Source: a virus. From it: DNA of 29,892 nucleotides. The translations under genes and the position numbers were made by a program. Position 1 is the stretch's first letter. Each line of letters starts with the position of its first letter. The stretch is taken from IMG/VR virus record IMGVR_UViG_3300042937_000242, positions 1 to 29,892 of that record, one strand, 5' to 3'. The notes beneath the pieces were generated by a model, which saw only the letters and a list, made by a program, of their open reading frames with translations, had not been told where the DNA came from and made no database searches. Below are positions 7,394 to 17,838 of the stretch, piece by piece.

Positions 7394-7608
7394 CAGATTA
7401 ACTCTTTACGACTTGATACTTTTTCAACGTTAGGCATTGCTTCATACATTCTTTGAGTCTCTCTAATGGTTGTATCATTCCATGTAGACTTGCCATAACT
7501 TGCTCCCCTGAACCCAAACTTGATGCCTTTGATGTGGCAGCTAAAGCAAATACCACGTTTGATATCATTCTCTTCTGAAATTTCTTTGGAACAATCCAAA
7601 CAGTGCAT
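7393..7608 (-). CDS. Zinc-ribbon protein, 71 aa
   Basis: It has two CxxC knuckles, CLDC at residues 3-6 and CFSC about twenty residues later, forming a four-Cys zinc ribbon, followed by KFGFRGASYGKSTWNDTTI and a helix with QRMYEAMPNVEKV. The ATG with an AGGAG site five bases upstream is preferred over a GTG 27 bases earlier. The gene is the first of the small-gene chain downstream of the large terminase. Similar zinc ribbons sit next to terminase genes in other phages; they may help DNA cutting (inference). Confidence 0.75.
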   Translation of the reverse strand: MHCLDCSKEISEENDIKRGICFSCHIKGIKFGFRGASYGKSTWNDTTIRETQRMYEAMPNVEKVSSRKELI

Positions 7609-7648
7609 AAAAACTCCTATATAAGTATAGTTCACTCGTTACATTATA

Positions 7649-9238
7649 TCAGTAACTATTGAATTCACCTATCCAATAACGCTCTTTAGTCTTAATTGGC
7701 TTATGTAGCTTCTTTTCAAAGTAATTCATGGTTCCCCATGGAGAGTCAGTTTTAGGCTTATACTCTGGCAGCCAAACGTACTTAAGCATCTGGTTGGCAA
7801 TAGCCAAAGACATTACTCGGTCGTCGTGCGGGGAGCCGTGCGTAGAGCCATTGTCATCACGGACAAAGGTCTTAAGTTCAGCTATCGTATATTCACATCG
7901 TAGGTCTAATGCACCATCTCTTAGATTGGCATTCAATTCGTCTATAGCTAAAGGCTTAGTCAAGGTTGTTGTGCGCCAACCCAATGCCTCTGTGGCTTCA
8001 GCGTGGCGTTGGTTTAATCTACGCTGTCTATAAAGATTAATATAATTAGCTTTATTTAAAGCAGTTAAAGTTGTTAAACCGTGGTTATTAGACTCAACTC
8101 CTATTAAAGCTTCATTATAAAAGAACCCCAATGCATAAAGAACTTCTTCGCCAAACTTGTCTGGGTCAATATGACCATGCCAGTGGGCAACTATAAGACC
8201 AGACTTAGCATCAATAACATGAGCGGTAGAATAGTCACCCCTAGCCAATCCTTCGGCCACGTCAGCTCCAATAGCATAAACAGCTCCTGCCTGTGGTGTT
8301 TGCCATACGGAGAGCGGTCCACCGGAGGACTCAAACATATAAGAGTTTCGAACATCAGAGAGTTTTTTATTAAAACCTTTCTTAGGGGTTGTTGTAATAA
8401 ATCTATTTAAAGCGTCAATGTCAAATACTGGTCTGCCAGAACGAATGAATGCTTCTTCTGGATTAGATGGGTACTCTTGGTGTAGTTGCCATATTGGTAG
8501 TTCTGCGGCTTGCGCGTCATACCAGGCTTGGTCACGACCAGATGCTGACCATGGAAAGAAGATTCCACGGAAACGATTAGTCCCAGTCTGCGACCCATGC
8601 CATAAATTAAAGAATATATTACCTTCACCCTTGGCAGTAGACAAGCAGATAACACGACCACCTACGTCAGCAATTGGCTCGATTGATGCCCAGGCTTCCT
8701 CAGGATTAGGCAAAAAAGCCATCTCGTCGATTATAGCCAGATACACTGATTCACCTCTAGCAGGCTCGTTAGCAGATGGCATTGATTCAATTACAGAGTC
8801 ATTACTAAAGGACATCTTAAGAACGTTATTTTGTAATAGTTCAGGACCAGACAATCTCATCCAGTCAGGTATAAATTTATAAATATACTTAGCCTTTTGT
8901 AAAAGCTTTGTAGCTTCACGTTCAGTCTTTGAAAGCATAACCACAAATCTGTCTGGCCAAAAGAAAGTAATCCAGAAAGCATATGCTGCAGCCAAAGTGG
9001 AGAATCCAATCTGACGTGCCTTTAATACTATTGTATATCTATCACTTAACCATGCTTTAACAGTTTCTTTTTGCGCGTCCCTTAAAACAAAAGCAATACG
9101 TCCTTGGTTAGGGTGTTTAATATAAGCATAGTTTTCACAGAAGAAAGCAAATGCTTCTGCTAGTTCTGCTGGTGTTGCGTTCTCTGGCCCACGGCACTTA
9201 CGAAAGTTCCACTCATTAAGTAAACTATTTAGTTCCAC
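7649..9238 (-). CDS. terL: Terminase large subunit, 529 aa
   Basis: This is the DNA-packaging motor ATPase and headful or end-cutting nuclease. The Walker A-like loop KARQIGFST is at residues 73-81, Walker B YLAIIDE at 166-172 and coupling motif LSTAKGEG at 199-206. The C-terminal RNase-H-like nuclease has Asp326 in GADVAEG, Glu382 in IGVES and Asp472/473 in SPHDDR. The start is GTG with GGAG seven bases upstream; no earlier ATG is in frame. It overlaps the sulfotransferase gene by 14 bases. All key residues are present, so the enzyme is probably active. Confidence 0.95.
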   Translation of the reverse strand: MELNSLLNEWNFRKCRGPENATPAELAEAFAFFCENYAYIKHPNQGRIAFVLRDAQKETVKAWLSDRYTIVLKARQIGFSTLAAAYAFWITFFWPDRFVVMLSKTEREATKLLQKAKYIYKFIPDWMRLSGPELLQNNVLKMSFSNDSVIESMPSANEPARGESVYLAIIDEMAFLPNPEEAWASIEPIADVGGRVICLSTAKGEGNIFFNLWHGSQTGTNRFRGIFFPWSASGRDQAWYDAQAAELPIWQLHQEYPSNPEEAFIRSGRPVFDIDALNRFITTTPKKGFNKKLSDVRNSYMFESSGGPLSVWQTPQAGAVYAIGADVAEGLARGDYSTAHVIDAKSGLIVAHWHGHIDPDKFGEEVLYALGFFYNEALIGVESNNHGLTTLTALNKANYINLYRQRRLNQRHAEATEALGWRTTTLTKPLAIDELNANLRDGALDLRCEYTIAELKTFVRDDNGSTHGSPHDDRVMSLAIANQMLKYVWLPEYKPKTDSPWGTMNYFEKKLHKPIKTKERYWIGEFNSY

Positions 9239-10046
9239 GCCAAAACTCCAATCCCGAATAACGCTGTATTGTTTCTGGCAAGAACACGTCTTCTGGTTTG
9301 CGTGATTTCTTTTCTAACTTTGGTCTTACTTTGTGTAGATTCTTAATCCCTGTAAGACTGTTTTCAGAGATACCTGAGCTGTCTTCAATGTTCTGATATT
9401 CATGATTGTATTGCGGAATTTCCAAGTATTCATATATTTTATTAATTTCCTTCTGTGGATTGGTGGTTAAGTCATCATACTCAACAAAGTGAAACAAGTG
9501 TCTATATTCTGGATTCATTGCATGTTTCATATTATTTAAGCATCTCATTATATCATTACCAAACTTCATTAGCCAATCTGCTCTGCGGTCAGCCATTGGT
9601 TTATCTGGAAATGTTTCTAATAAAACTTCTTTGTCCATTAAAGCATTTTGCTGCGAATCAGGATGAGCATTAATGATTGTGTCAAATGAAACTAATATAT
9701 CAAGTATATCTCTTACTGGACATATTATTTTAATATTTTGATTTATATAACGATAAGCTACTTCTACGCCATTGGCTGATGTCCAATTAAGGTTCTTATC
9801 AATGATGTAGTTAGCTTGTTTATCATAATAAAAGTTTTGTGGTATTGCGGCAATTGCATTAGATATTGCGTTGCCTCTGTCATAGTCTTTATGTTCAAAT
9901 GAATCAAATGTTTGTGTAGCATTAATCATCATTTGTAACATTGGACTTGCCGGCGAAACCCACAAGTCTGGATTTTGATTTAAGATTGAACTAAGTACTG
10001 TTGCACCTGAGCGTTGAAGCCCAGCTAAAAAAAATATTTCCTTCAT
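9225..10046 (-). CDS. Sulfotransferase family protein, 273 aa
   Basis: It should transfer sulfate from PAPS to an acceptor. The 5'-phosphosulfate loop is FLAGLQRSGATVLSS (residues 6-20) and the 3'-phosphate site is CPVRDILDILVSF with Arg112 and Ser120. DKNLNW (residues 83-88) is the usual strand after the loop. The length fits a single-domain enzyme. The acceptor is unknown; since the gene lies between a giant fibre and the terminase it may modify a virion protein or host surface glycan. It is coupled by overlap to the terminase gene. Confidence 0.85.
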   Translation of the reverse strand: MKEIFFLAGLQRSGATVLSSILNQNPDLWVSPASPMLQMMINATQTFDSFEHKDYDRGNAISNAIAAIPQNFYYDKQANYIIDKNLNWTSANGVEVAYRYINQNIKIICPVRDILDILVSFDTIINAHPDSQQNALMDKEVLLETFPDKPMADRRADWLMKFGNDIMRCLNNMKHAMNPEYRHLFHFVEYDDLTTNPQKEINKIYEYLEIPQYNHEYQNIEDSSGISENSLTGIKNLHKVRPKLEKKSRKPEDVFLPETIQRYSGLEFWRGTK

Positions 10047-10499
10047 TTATTTTCCTTCGTTATTTAATTATGCGTTTGTTGCCATTATATACCAGTTGGT
10101 ACCATCATACACTATAGTGCTAAATCTTCCACTGTTTGCAGAATTAATATCTGTTTGTGCTGCGCCACCATTGTGTGGAATAACATTACTTGATGCCGAT
10201 ATAACTTTATGGTTTACATGGTTTATAAATGTTACTGCGCGTCCAATATATTCTGAACCAGATGGTAAAGTTACAGTTAAGTTACTGGTTTTAGTATTTA
10301 CAATATAGTTTTCTGTATCAGCTAAAGTAAAGTCTGCATTCTTTTCTACTGGTGCAGTAGATGCATAGTATTCAGAAACTTTAGCATAACCTGTTACTGA
10401 TGCGCGGTTTGTGTCAATGTCAAATCCAACACCAGGAACTCTAAAGTTTGTAACTGAAGCGTTACCTAATGTTATTTGATTAGATACAGATGCAGATGT

Positions 10500-14472
<3,973 letters not shown>

Positions 14473-14826
14473 TTAAAATCCCCTTGCATCGTAATCGAAA
14501 TCTCTTCTTGTTTCAAACACATATTGAGATGTACCAAATGCCGTAGCAGCTGGAGTTAAAGACCCAGCCGTACCTGTGTTAGCATCAAAAGCACCTGCAG
14601 CAGTAGTAGTTGAAGTTAAAGCTGTACTATCTGCCTTAAGCAAATAGTGGAATTGAACACTTGATGAAGTGCCGCCATCAATCAAATCTTCTTGTTGGTG
14701 GTCTACCAATAGGTCAGACTGTTGCTTAGTAAGTTCTCTTTTAAGGGTGTTCATCATTCTAGACAGCAGCAAGTTGCTGTTGCCCTGAATGGTATTGTTA
14801 CCCGGCGCACTCCAAACAGCTCTGAT
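14473..14826 (-). CDS. Small structural or completion-type protein, up to 117 aa, start uncertain
   Basis: The first in-frame ATG (at 14757) gives 94 residues but has no ribosome site. The frame is open back to 14826, where an ATC codon stands five bases after a strong AAGGAG and the intervening codons read like real protein (VWSAPGNNTIQGNSNLLL before the ATG-ATG). So either ATC is used, or the true start base is altered. The protein then has LKRELTKQQSDLLVDHQQED, a Thr/Ala-rich middle, and ends FETRRDFDYDARGF. It abuts the fibre start. Function unknown; place suggests a virion or packaging accessory. Confidence 0.65.
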   Translation of the reverse strand: MRAVWSAPGNNTIQGNSNLLLSRMMNTLKRELTKQQSDLLVDHQQEDLIDGGTSSSVQFHYLLKADSTALTSTTTAAGAFDANTGTAGSLTPAATAFGTSQYVFETRRDFDYDARGF

Positions 14827-14828
14827 AA

Positions 14829-15251
14829 CTACTCCTTATTCTTAATCTTTTGTTGTGTTATTTCAACTATCATAGCCTGAAGTTCGGCATCTGACAAATC
14901 TTTAACACTTGATTCAGTTTTAATATTAACAGTTTGAGCTTGCTGCAAAAAGCCAGTAGCCTTTAAATACAACTCGGCACTCTTAGTATCACCTGAGACA
15001 CCCTTAATGTATAAGGCATCTAATAATGATTGAGTTCTTTCTGGCGATTCCGCTAGACCCTTGACCCCAATGGACCAACGCTCGATGAAATTTTTTTTCT
15101 TTTCCCATGTGCCCAAAGTATTAATATGGACTTCATGTTCTTCAGCCCAAGCCTTTTTGGTAGCTGGGGTTCTAGCATTTTCAGGTGTAAGCAGCCAGCT
15201 TAGGTATTCTTCTTGGGCATTGGTTAAGAAGAGTGCTTCGGTTCTTGACAT
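14829..15251 (-). CDS. terS: Probable terminase small subunit, 140 aa
   Basis: It begins MSRTEALFLTNAQEEYLSWL and has an N-terminal helix-turn-helix (TKKAWAEEHEVHINTLGTW, residues about 32-50), a W-rich turn, a helical middle, then LYIKGVSGDTKSAELYLKAT and a polar coil end. The KGVSGDxKSAELYLKATG block followed by a variable tail is characteristic of the phBC6A51-type small terminase or its relatives, which recognise the packaging site. An AAGGA site precedes the ATG. It is the first gene of the leftward module, and large terminase lies 5.6 kb downstream. Confidence 0.75.
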   Translation of the reverse strand: MSRTEALFLTNAQEEYLSWLLTPENARTPATKKAWAEEHEVHINTLGTWEKKKNFIERWSIGVKGLAESPERTQSLLDALYIKGVSGDTKSAELYLKATGFLQQAQTVNIKTESSVKDLSDAELQAMIVEITQQKIKNKE

Positions 15252-15306
15252 GAAATCCTTATCCTTCGGGAAAAAAAGTGTTCTATATGTAAAGATATTC
15301 TGTTAC

Positions 15307-15335
15307 ATCATATAGATATCGGTGATATATCACAA
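15307..15335 (-). promoter_or_regulatory. Leftward promoter for the virion/packaging module
   Basis: On the minus strand TTGTGA (15335-15330) and TATGAT (15312-15307) are separated by exactly 17 bases, a sound sigma-70-type promoter. The predicted start near 15300 leaves a leader of about 50 bases before the small-terminase ATG. The palindrome 15322-15333 overlaps the -35 and spacer. An alternative extended -10 (TGATATACT) lies at 15343-15335 just upstream. Confidence 0.6.
15322..15333. promoter_or_regulatory. Palindromic operator candidate GTGATATATCAC
   Basis: A perfect 12-bp palindrome that overlaps the leftward promoter. The 12-mer GGTGATATATCA of which it is part is repeated at 16519-16530, also in non-coding DNA upstream of a promoter. 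A shared repressor or activator site is the simplest reading. Confidence 0.5.
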
Positions 15336-15362
15336 GTATATCAGAAAAAGATTACAAAAAAC

Positions 15363-15392
15363 TTGTTAATCCTGCTCTTGGTATGGTACTAT
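15363..15392 (+). promoter_or_regulatory. Candidate rightward promoter before the OB-fold gene
   Basis: TTGTTA and TACTAT are separated by 18 bases. It would give a leader of about 120 bases that holds a palindromic cluster at 15469-15495. Both hexamers are only moderate matches. Confidence 0.35.
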
Positions 15393-15453
15393 ATGGTTAC
15401 TCGGGTTCTGCATAACAGGAAAACATGAATAACAAACAAATATTAAAGGTTGG

Positions 15454-15495
15454 TTATTCAAGGTAACTGTTACTAGTAACCACATTCAAGTAACC
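15454..15495. repeat. GTAACC repeat cluster with palindrome GTTACTAGTAAC
   Basis: The 12-bp perfect palindrome at 15469-15480 is flanked by ATTCAAGGTAAC and ATTCAAGTAACC, so GTAAC half-sites occur four times in about 40 bases. It lies just upstream of the ribosome site of the first rightward gene and could be an operator or an mRNA structure that hides it. Confidence 0.45.
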
Positions 15496-15518
15496 ATTAT
15501 AATCGAAGGAGATTAGAA

Positions 15519-15944
15519 ATGCAAACATTTACAGGAACAATAGCCAAGGTGCCTACCGTTGGCGCAAAACAAATAACCTCAGCAATTAAAATAACAGAAG
15601 ATAGTAAGCCAATACAGATAGTAGCTTTTAAGAACTATTGCCCAGTTCAAGTAACCACAGCATTAACCAGTATTAAAATTGGTGATAGCTTTTGCTTCAT
15701 TGGCAGACAGAAGAAGAACCCTTCCACAGGTCAACAGGAAATTGTAGTAGAGAAGCTTGTAGAAACAAAGGATTTAAAATATGCCATTGACCCTAACCTT
15801 GATTTTATTATAGGTGGTCTGTCTTCCTTTAATAACAAGCCAATCAGCATATCAGAACCGCGCGAAGGATGTAAGCAATATTATACAGATGGTGATTTTT
15901 ATTGGTATGAAGGTCATAAAGAGAAGTGCCCAACAAGTTTCTAA
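15519..15944 (+). CDS. OB-fold-like protein, possible single-strand DNA-binding role, 141 aa
   Basis: The first 85 residues read as a five-strand OB barrel: FTGTIAKVPTVG, ITSAIKITEDSKPIQIVAF, then ALTSIKIGDSFCFIGRQKK, and QQEIVVEKLVE. That is the arrangement of nucleic-acid-binding OB domains (a strand starting F.G.I, a VAF strand, a G(D).....G turn). The tail contains EPREGCKQYY and ends HKEKCPTSF, with two Cys but no acidic tip like classical SSB. The start has GAAGGAG upstream. It is the first gene of the rightward module, where early replication genes are common. Only the fold is suggested. Confidence 0.6.
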   Translation: MQTFTGTIAKVPTVGAKQITSAIKITEDSKPIQIVAFKNYCPVQVTTALTSIKIGDSFCFIGRQKKNPSTGQQEIVVEKLVETKDLKYAIDPNLDFIIGGLSSFNNKPISISEPREGCKQYYTDGDFYWYEGHKEKCPTSF

Positions 15945-15967
15945 TTTTTTTTTTATTATTGTTTTAT

Positions 15968-15997
15968 TTGCTTAGGACAATATGAGGATGCTATACT
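15968..15997 (+). promoter_or_regulatory. Extended -10 promoter for the five-hairpin RNA
   Basis: TGCTATACT (15989-15997) is an extended -10 with TATACT as core; TTGCTT lies 18 bases upstream. The predicted start, six to eight bases later, falls exactly at the first base pair of the first hairpin (16004). The same TGCTATACT recurs at 16571-16579. Confidence 0.5.
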
Positions 15998-16003
15998 GGT
16001 AGC

Positions 16004-16148
16004 CTCTTAGGAACGTCCTGAGAGACCTTAGAAGAGATTCTAGGGTTACATAATCAGTGATGATGAACTAAATAGTAACTTACTAGGTTGGGGACAACTT
16101 AGAGCTTTCGTGAGGAAAGGGCCAGGGATTAAGTTCTCTGGTCTTTTT
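16004..16148 (+). ncRNA. Candidate small RNA of five tandem hairpins
   Basis: The five stems, in order, are: 16004-16024 (9 bp, loop ACG); 16025-16046 (9 bp, GNRA loop GAGA), abutting the first; 16083-16102 (8 bp, GNRA-type loop GGGA); 16105-16119 (5 bp, loop GTGAG); and 16120-16143 (9 bp), followed by a T-tract. No credible reading frame fills it. It starts at a promoter and ends at a terminator, giving about 145 bases. It is either an independent RNA or a regulatory leader of the 40-aa gene that follows. I do not recognise a known RNA family. Confidence 0.6.
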
Positions 16149-16157
16149 CTTTTATTT
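16120..16157 (+). terminator. Rho-independent terminator
   Basis: GGCCAGGGA pairs with TCTCTGGTC over nine positions (two G-T pairs), loop TTAAGT, followed directly by TTTTTCTTTTATTT. It ends the candidate small RNA and precedes the ribosome site of the 40-aa gene. Confidence 0.75.
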
Positions 16158-16175
16158 AACAAGGAGATATTTGGC

Positions 16176-16298
16176 ATGTTTGAATTAGAACCAGAACACA
16201 ACTTGTGGGATGCTGAACACCCAGAGTGGTTTATATATGACGTAGAGTTGCTTAATGCTTGGTACTGGGAACAATGTGTAATAGAATTGGAAGGCTAG
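16176..16298 (+). CDS. Very acidic 40-aa peptide
   Basis: MFELEPEHNLWDAEHPEW begins the product. It has nine Glu, two Asp, four Trp and no Lys or Arg at all, so a net charge near -11. AAGGAG lies nine bases before the ATG, which is a good site. It follows the terminator of the candidate RNA, so its translation may depend on read-through. Such small acidic phage proteins can mimic DNA or bind host enzymes, but nothing here proves that. Confidence 0.65.
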   Translation: MFELEPEHNLWDAEHPEWFIYDVELLNAWYWEQCVIELEG

Positions 16299-16390
16299 TA
16301 CTTAAGCTTAACTAGGTACGGGGGTCTTGGGATTTTATAATAGTCCGTTTGTCCCTACATAGTACGGTACCCTTATGTAAATGGGTATAC

Positions 16391-16424
16391 GGGGGGCCTG
16401 GGTGTAGGGGTGTGCCTGGGTGTA
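16391..16424 (+). repeat. G-quadruplex-type tract with an 11-bp direct repeat
   Basis: Four G runs (6, 3, 4 and 3 bases) are separated by loops of 3, 4 and 7 bases, meeting the usual quadruplex rule. GCCTGGGTGTA occurs twice, 18 bases apart, at 16396-16406 and 16414-16424. Such a tract is rare in this low-GC non-coding DNA. Confidence 0.6.
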
Positions 16425-16518
16425 TGTACATGGGTCTGGTAGCACACTGAGTATGATGAGGGTGCTTAGTGGTAGAGCTCATACATAAGAGAGGACCTAA
16501 CCTGTTACTGGCCTAGTG

Positions 16519-16530
16519 GTGATATATCAT
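16519..16530. repeat. Second copy of operator-like GGTGATATATCA
   Basis: Identical in 12 bases to 15321-15332. Here it lies about 40 bases upstream of the TATACT promoter at 16574-16579 and is followed by a hairpin TAGGA/TCCTA. Confidence 0.5.
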
Positions 16531-16549
16531 AGGAATATTATCCTAGTCC

Positions 16550-16579
16550 TTGCACACCTTGACCATCCTGTGCTATACT
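16550..16579 (+). promoter_or_regulatory. Extended -10 promoter TGCTATACT
   Basis: TTGCAC and TATACT are separated by 18 bases, with TG one base before the -10. The nine bases TGCTATACT equal those of the 15989 promoter. Confidence 0.45.
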
Positions 16580-16585
16580 ATACGT

Positions 16586-16710
16586 GTCGGTGAGGGAATG
16601 ACGCGGGGGGCTAGTTCTCTTGCCGGCATATAATACGAATATAATAGCTAAGCCATAATAAGACCCAGGATTGTACAGTATTCCTTCTGTATAGTCCTGG
16701 GTTTCTCCTT
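16586..16710 (+). ncRNA. Possible second small RNA ending in a long hairpin
   Basis: It would run from the 16571 promoter to the hairpin at 16661-16704, whose outer stem pairs ACCCAGGA with TCCTGGGT and inner stem TACAG with CTGTA. The hairpin is followed by TTTCTCCTT, a weak T-tract. The middle holds the palindrome TGCCGGCA and two TATAAT boxes. No reading frame with a ribosome site is apparent. Less certain than the first RNA. Confidence 0.35.
16661..16706 (+). terminator. Long two-tier hairpin, probable terminator
   Basis: Ten outer pairs, a symmetric internal loop and five inner pairs, followed by a short mixed T-tract. Confidence 0.5.
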
Positions 16711-16746
16711 GTGTAGTAAGGGTTTTGTGGGGGAAAAGCTAAGAAC

Positions 16747-16776
16747 TTGACACTGTCTAGTCCTCTATTCTTTAAT
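16747..16776 (+). promoter_or_regulatory. Strong sigma-70-like promoter
   Basis: A perfect TTGACA is followed after 18 bases by TTTAAT (five of six consensus bases). It is the best promoter match in the window. The palindrome CTTTAATTAAAG covers the -10 and could bind a regulator. It points toward the 169-aa membrane protein gene. Confidence 0.6.
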
Positions 16777-16961
16777 TAAAGGATGCCCTATATGCAAAGC
16801 AGAGGTGTTCTATCTCTTATGCAGATACAAAGACCTGGATTTATCTTATATTATGATACTTGTATTGAACTTGTATACCTTGATTAAAGATAAGCACTTG
16901 AGCATTAGTCTCTCTATGAGTTCTTGTCTTATCACAATTATAATATTAAAAGATTGTTTGT

Positions 16962-16977
16962 TTTGCGGCGGCCAATC
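16962..16977 (+). repeat. Intergenic 16-base motif, copy 1
   Basis: TTTGCGGCGGCCAATC, identical to 17929-17944. It is preceded by similar AT-rich sequence with ATTAATATTAAA-type words. One copy lies upstream and the other downstream of the 169-aa membrane protein gene. Confidence 0.6.
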
Positions 16978-17007
16978 TTAATAAATCCAATGTAAATACA
17001 AAAGACC

Positions 17008-17048
17008 GAGACAACTGGAGTTCGTAGGGTCTGCAGTTGTCTCATTTT
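17008..17048 (+). terminator. Perfect 10-bp hairpin, terminator or attenuator
   Basis: GAGACAACTG pairs exactly with CAGTTGTCTC around a 16-base loop, followed by ATTTTAAAA. It stands 37 bases before the ATG of the 169-aa gene and downstream of the strong promoter, so it could attenuate that gene. Confidence 0.6.
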
Positions 17049-17084
17049 AAAACCTTACTCCCTACAAAAGGATATTATACTACT

Positions 17085-17594
17085 ATGAAAACAGAACAAA
17101 TTGAACAGATTGTTGCGGCGACCGACAATCTTATAGCACAATCAATCAGTGATGCAGTTGCTGAGCAGTTTAAGAAGCAAAATAAGGTTAAGCCTTCTAT
17201 TAATACTAATATGATTATTGGTATTGTTATTGGTTTTATTTTAATTCTTGCTTTGTTTGCCGGCAATTCCAAACTAAACAATGTTGCTGATACTATCAAA
17301 CAGGATAATGCTGGAACAGCTGCAGTAGTTACTGGAGCACTTACTGGCTTAGAAGGCACTATCGCAGCAGGTGATGCTGATATTATTGCTGGACTTGATG
17401 GTATTCAGACTGGTATTGGTGAGATTAAAGATTCAGTTGCTAAAATCCCGACCAAACCAGTAGTTATTACTAAGGCTCCTGTTACCACAAAACAACAGAA
17501 GTATAATAACTGTGTCAAATGGGTTGGGAATGCTAAACTCGATGCAGCAAACTCTAAAATCTATCTTGATGCTTGCTTGACTTGGATTAAGTAG
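17085..17594 (+). CDS. Single-span membrane protein, 169 aa
   Basis: It begins MKTEQIEQIVAATDNLIAQS. One transmembrane helix (MIIGIVIGFILILALFA, about residues 43-59) follows an N-terminal basic segment with KKQNKVKP, so the N-terminus should be inside. The outer part is Ala/Gly/Asp-rich with coiled heptads (ADTIKQDN to IGEIKDSVAKI), a Pro/Thr hinge, and a C-terminal KYNNCVKWVG...DACLTWIK with two Cys that may bond. The gene stands alone, between a hairpin and a good terminator, with its own promoter. Exclusion of other phages or a host-envelope role are possible readings; no family is recognised. Confidence 0.75.
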   Translation: MKTEQIEQIVAATDNLIAQSISDAVAEQFKKQNKVKPSINTNMIIGIVIGFILILALFAGNSKLNNVADTIKQDNAGTAAVVTGALTGLEGTIAAGDADIIAGLDGIQTGIGEIKDSVAKIPTKPVVITKAPVTTKQQKYNNCVKWVGNAKLDAANSKIYLDACLTWIK

Positions 17595-17609
17595 TTTTAA
17601 ACTTGTTAG

Positions 17610-17648
17610 TAGCATAGGTAATCGGCTTATGCTATTAACATTTTTTTT
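17610..17648 (+). terminator. Rho-independent terminator after the membrane protein gene
   Basis: TAGCATAGG pairs with CTTATGCTA over nine positions (one G-T pair), loop of seven, followed within six bases by eight T. Confidence 0.8.
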
Positions 17649-17750
17649 ATAAGGCGTAGGTTAGTACTGCACCCAAAGGCAGGCGTTACTGTGAATGCTT
17701 TGGGGTTGGGTCGGTTGGCCCTTTTCCAGCCGAAGGCTGGTTCTAGTATA

Positions 17751-17773
17751 AATGCTTTCTAATGGTTCGGCGT
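17751..17773 (+). repeat. 23-base block, copy 1 (TCTAATGGTTCGGCGT core)
   Basis: It matches 17839-17861 in 22 of 23 bases. Sequence downstream of each copy is also loosely similar, so an old tandem duplication of about 88 bases is likely. Confidence 0.65.
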
Positions 17774-17838
17774 CAACTTTTCTGAAAGTATTCTTAATTT
17801 GAATTATTGGTTTGTTTGTTGTCTTAGGTTTTTTTTTA

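Larger units (their letters stand above)
16299..17084 (+). other. Non-coding stretch with regulatory and structured elements
   Basis: No convincing gene is seen. The first 150 bases are unusually G-rich on this strand, with TACGG motifs and a G4-type tract. Then follow a copy of the operator-like 12-mer, a promoter, a hairpin unit, a strong TTGACA promoter, a 16-base motif shared with 17929-17944, and a 10-bp terminator-like hairpin. It could include a replication origin or packaging site as well as small RNAs. Confidence 0.6.

Noticed and set aside
15498-15503. TATAAT just before the OB-fold gene as a -10 box
   Set aside because: The start would fall on the ribosome site and there is no -35; the segment is more likely leader sequence.
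16111-16125. GAGGAAAG next to a GGCC word, similar to a conserved part of RNase P RNA
   Set aside because: The pairing partners of RNase P are absent and a terminator follows at once; the word is explained by two adjacent hairpins.
17037-17084. Earlier TTG start for the 169-aa membrane protein
   Set aside because: The TTG lies inside the stem of the 17008-17043 hairpin and lacks a ribosome site; ATG at 17085 is better.
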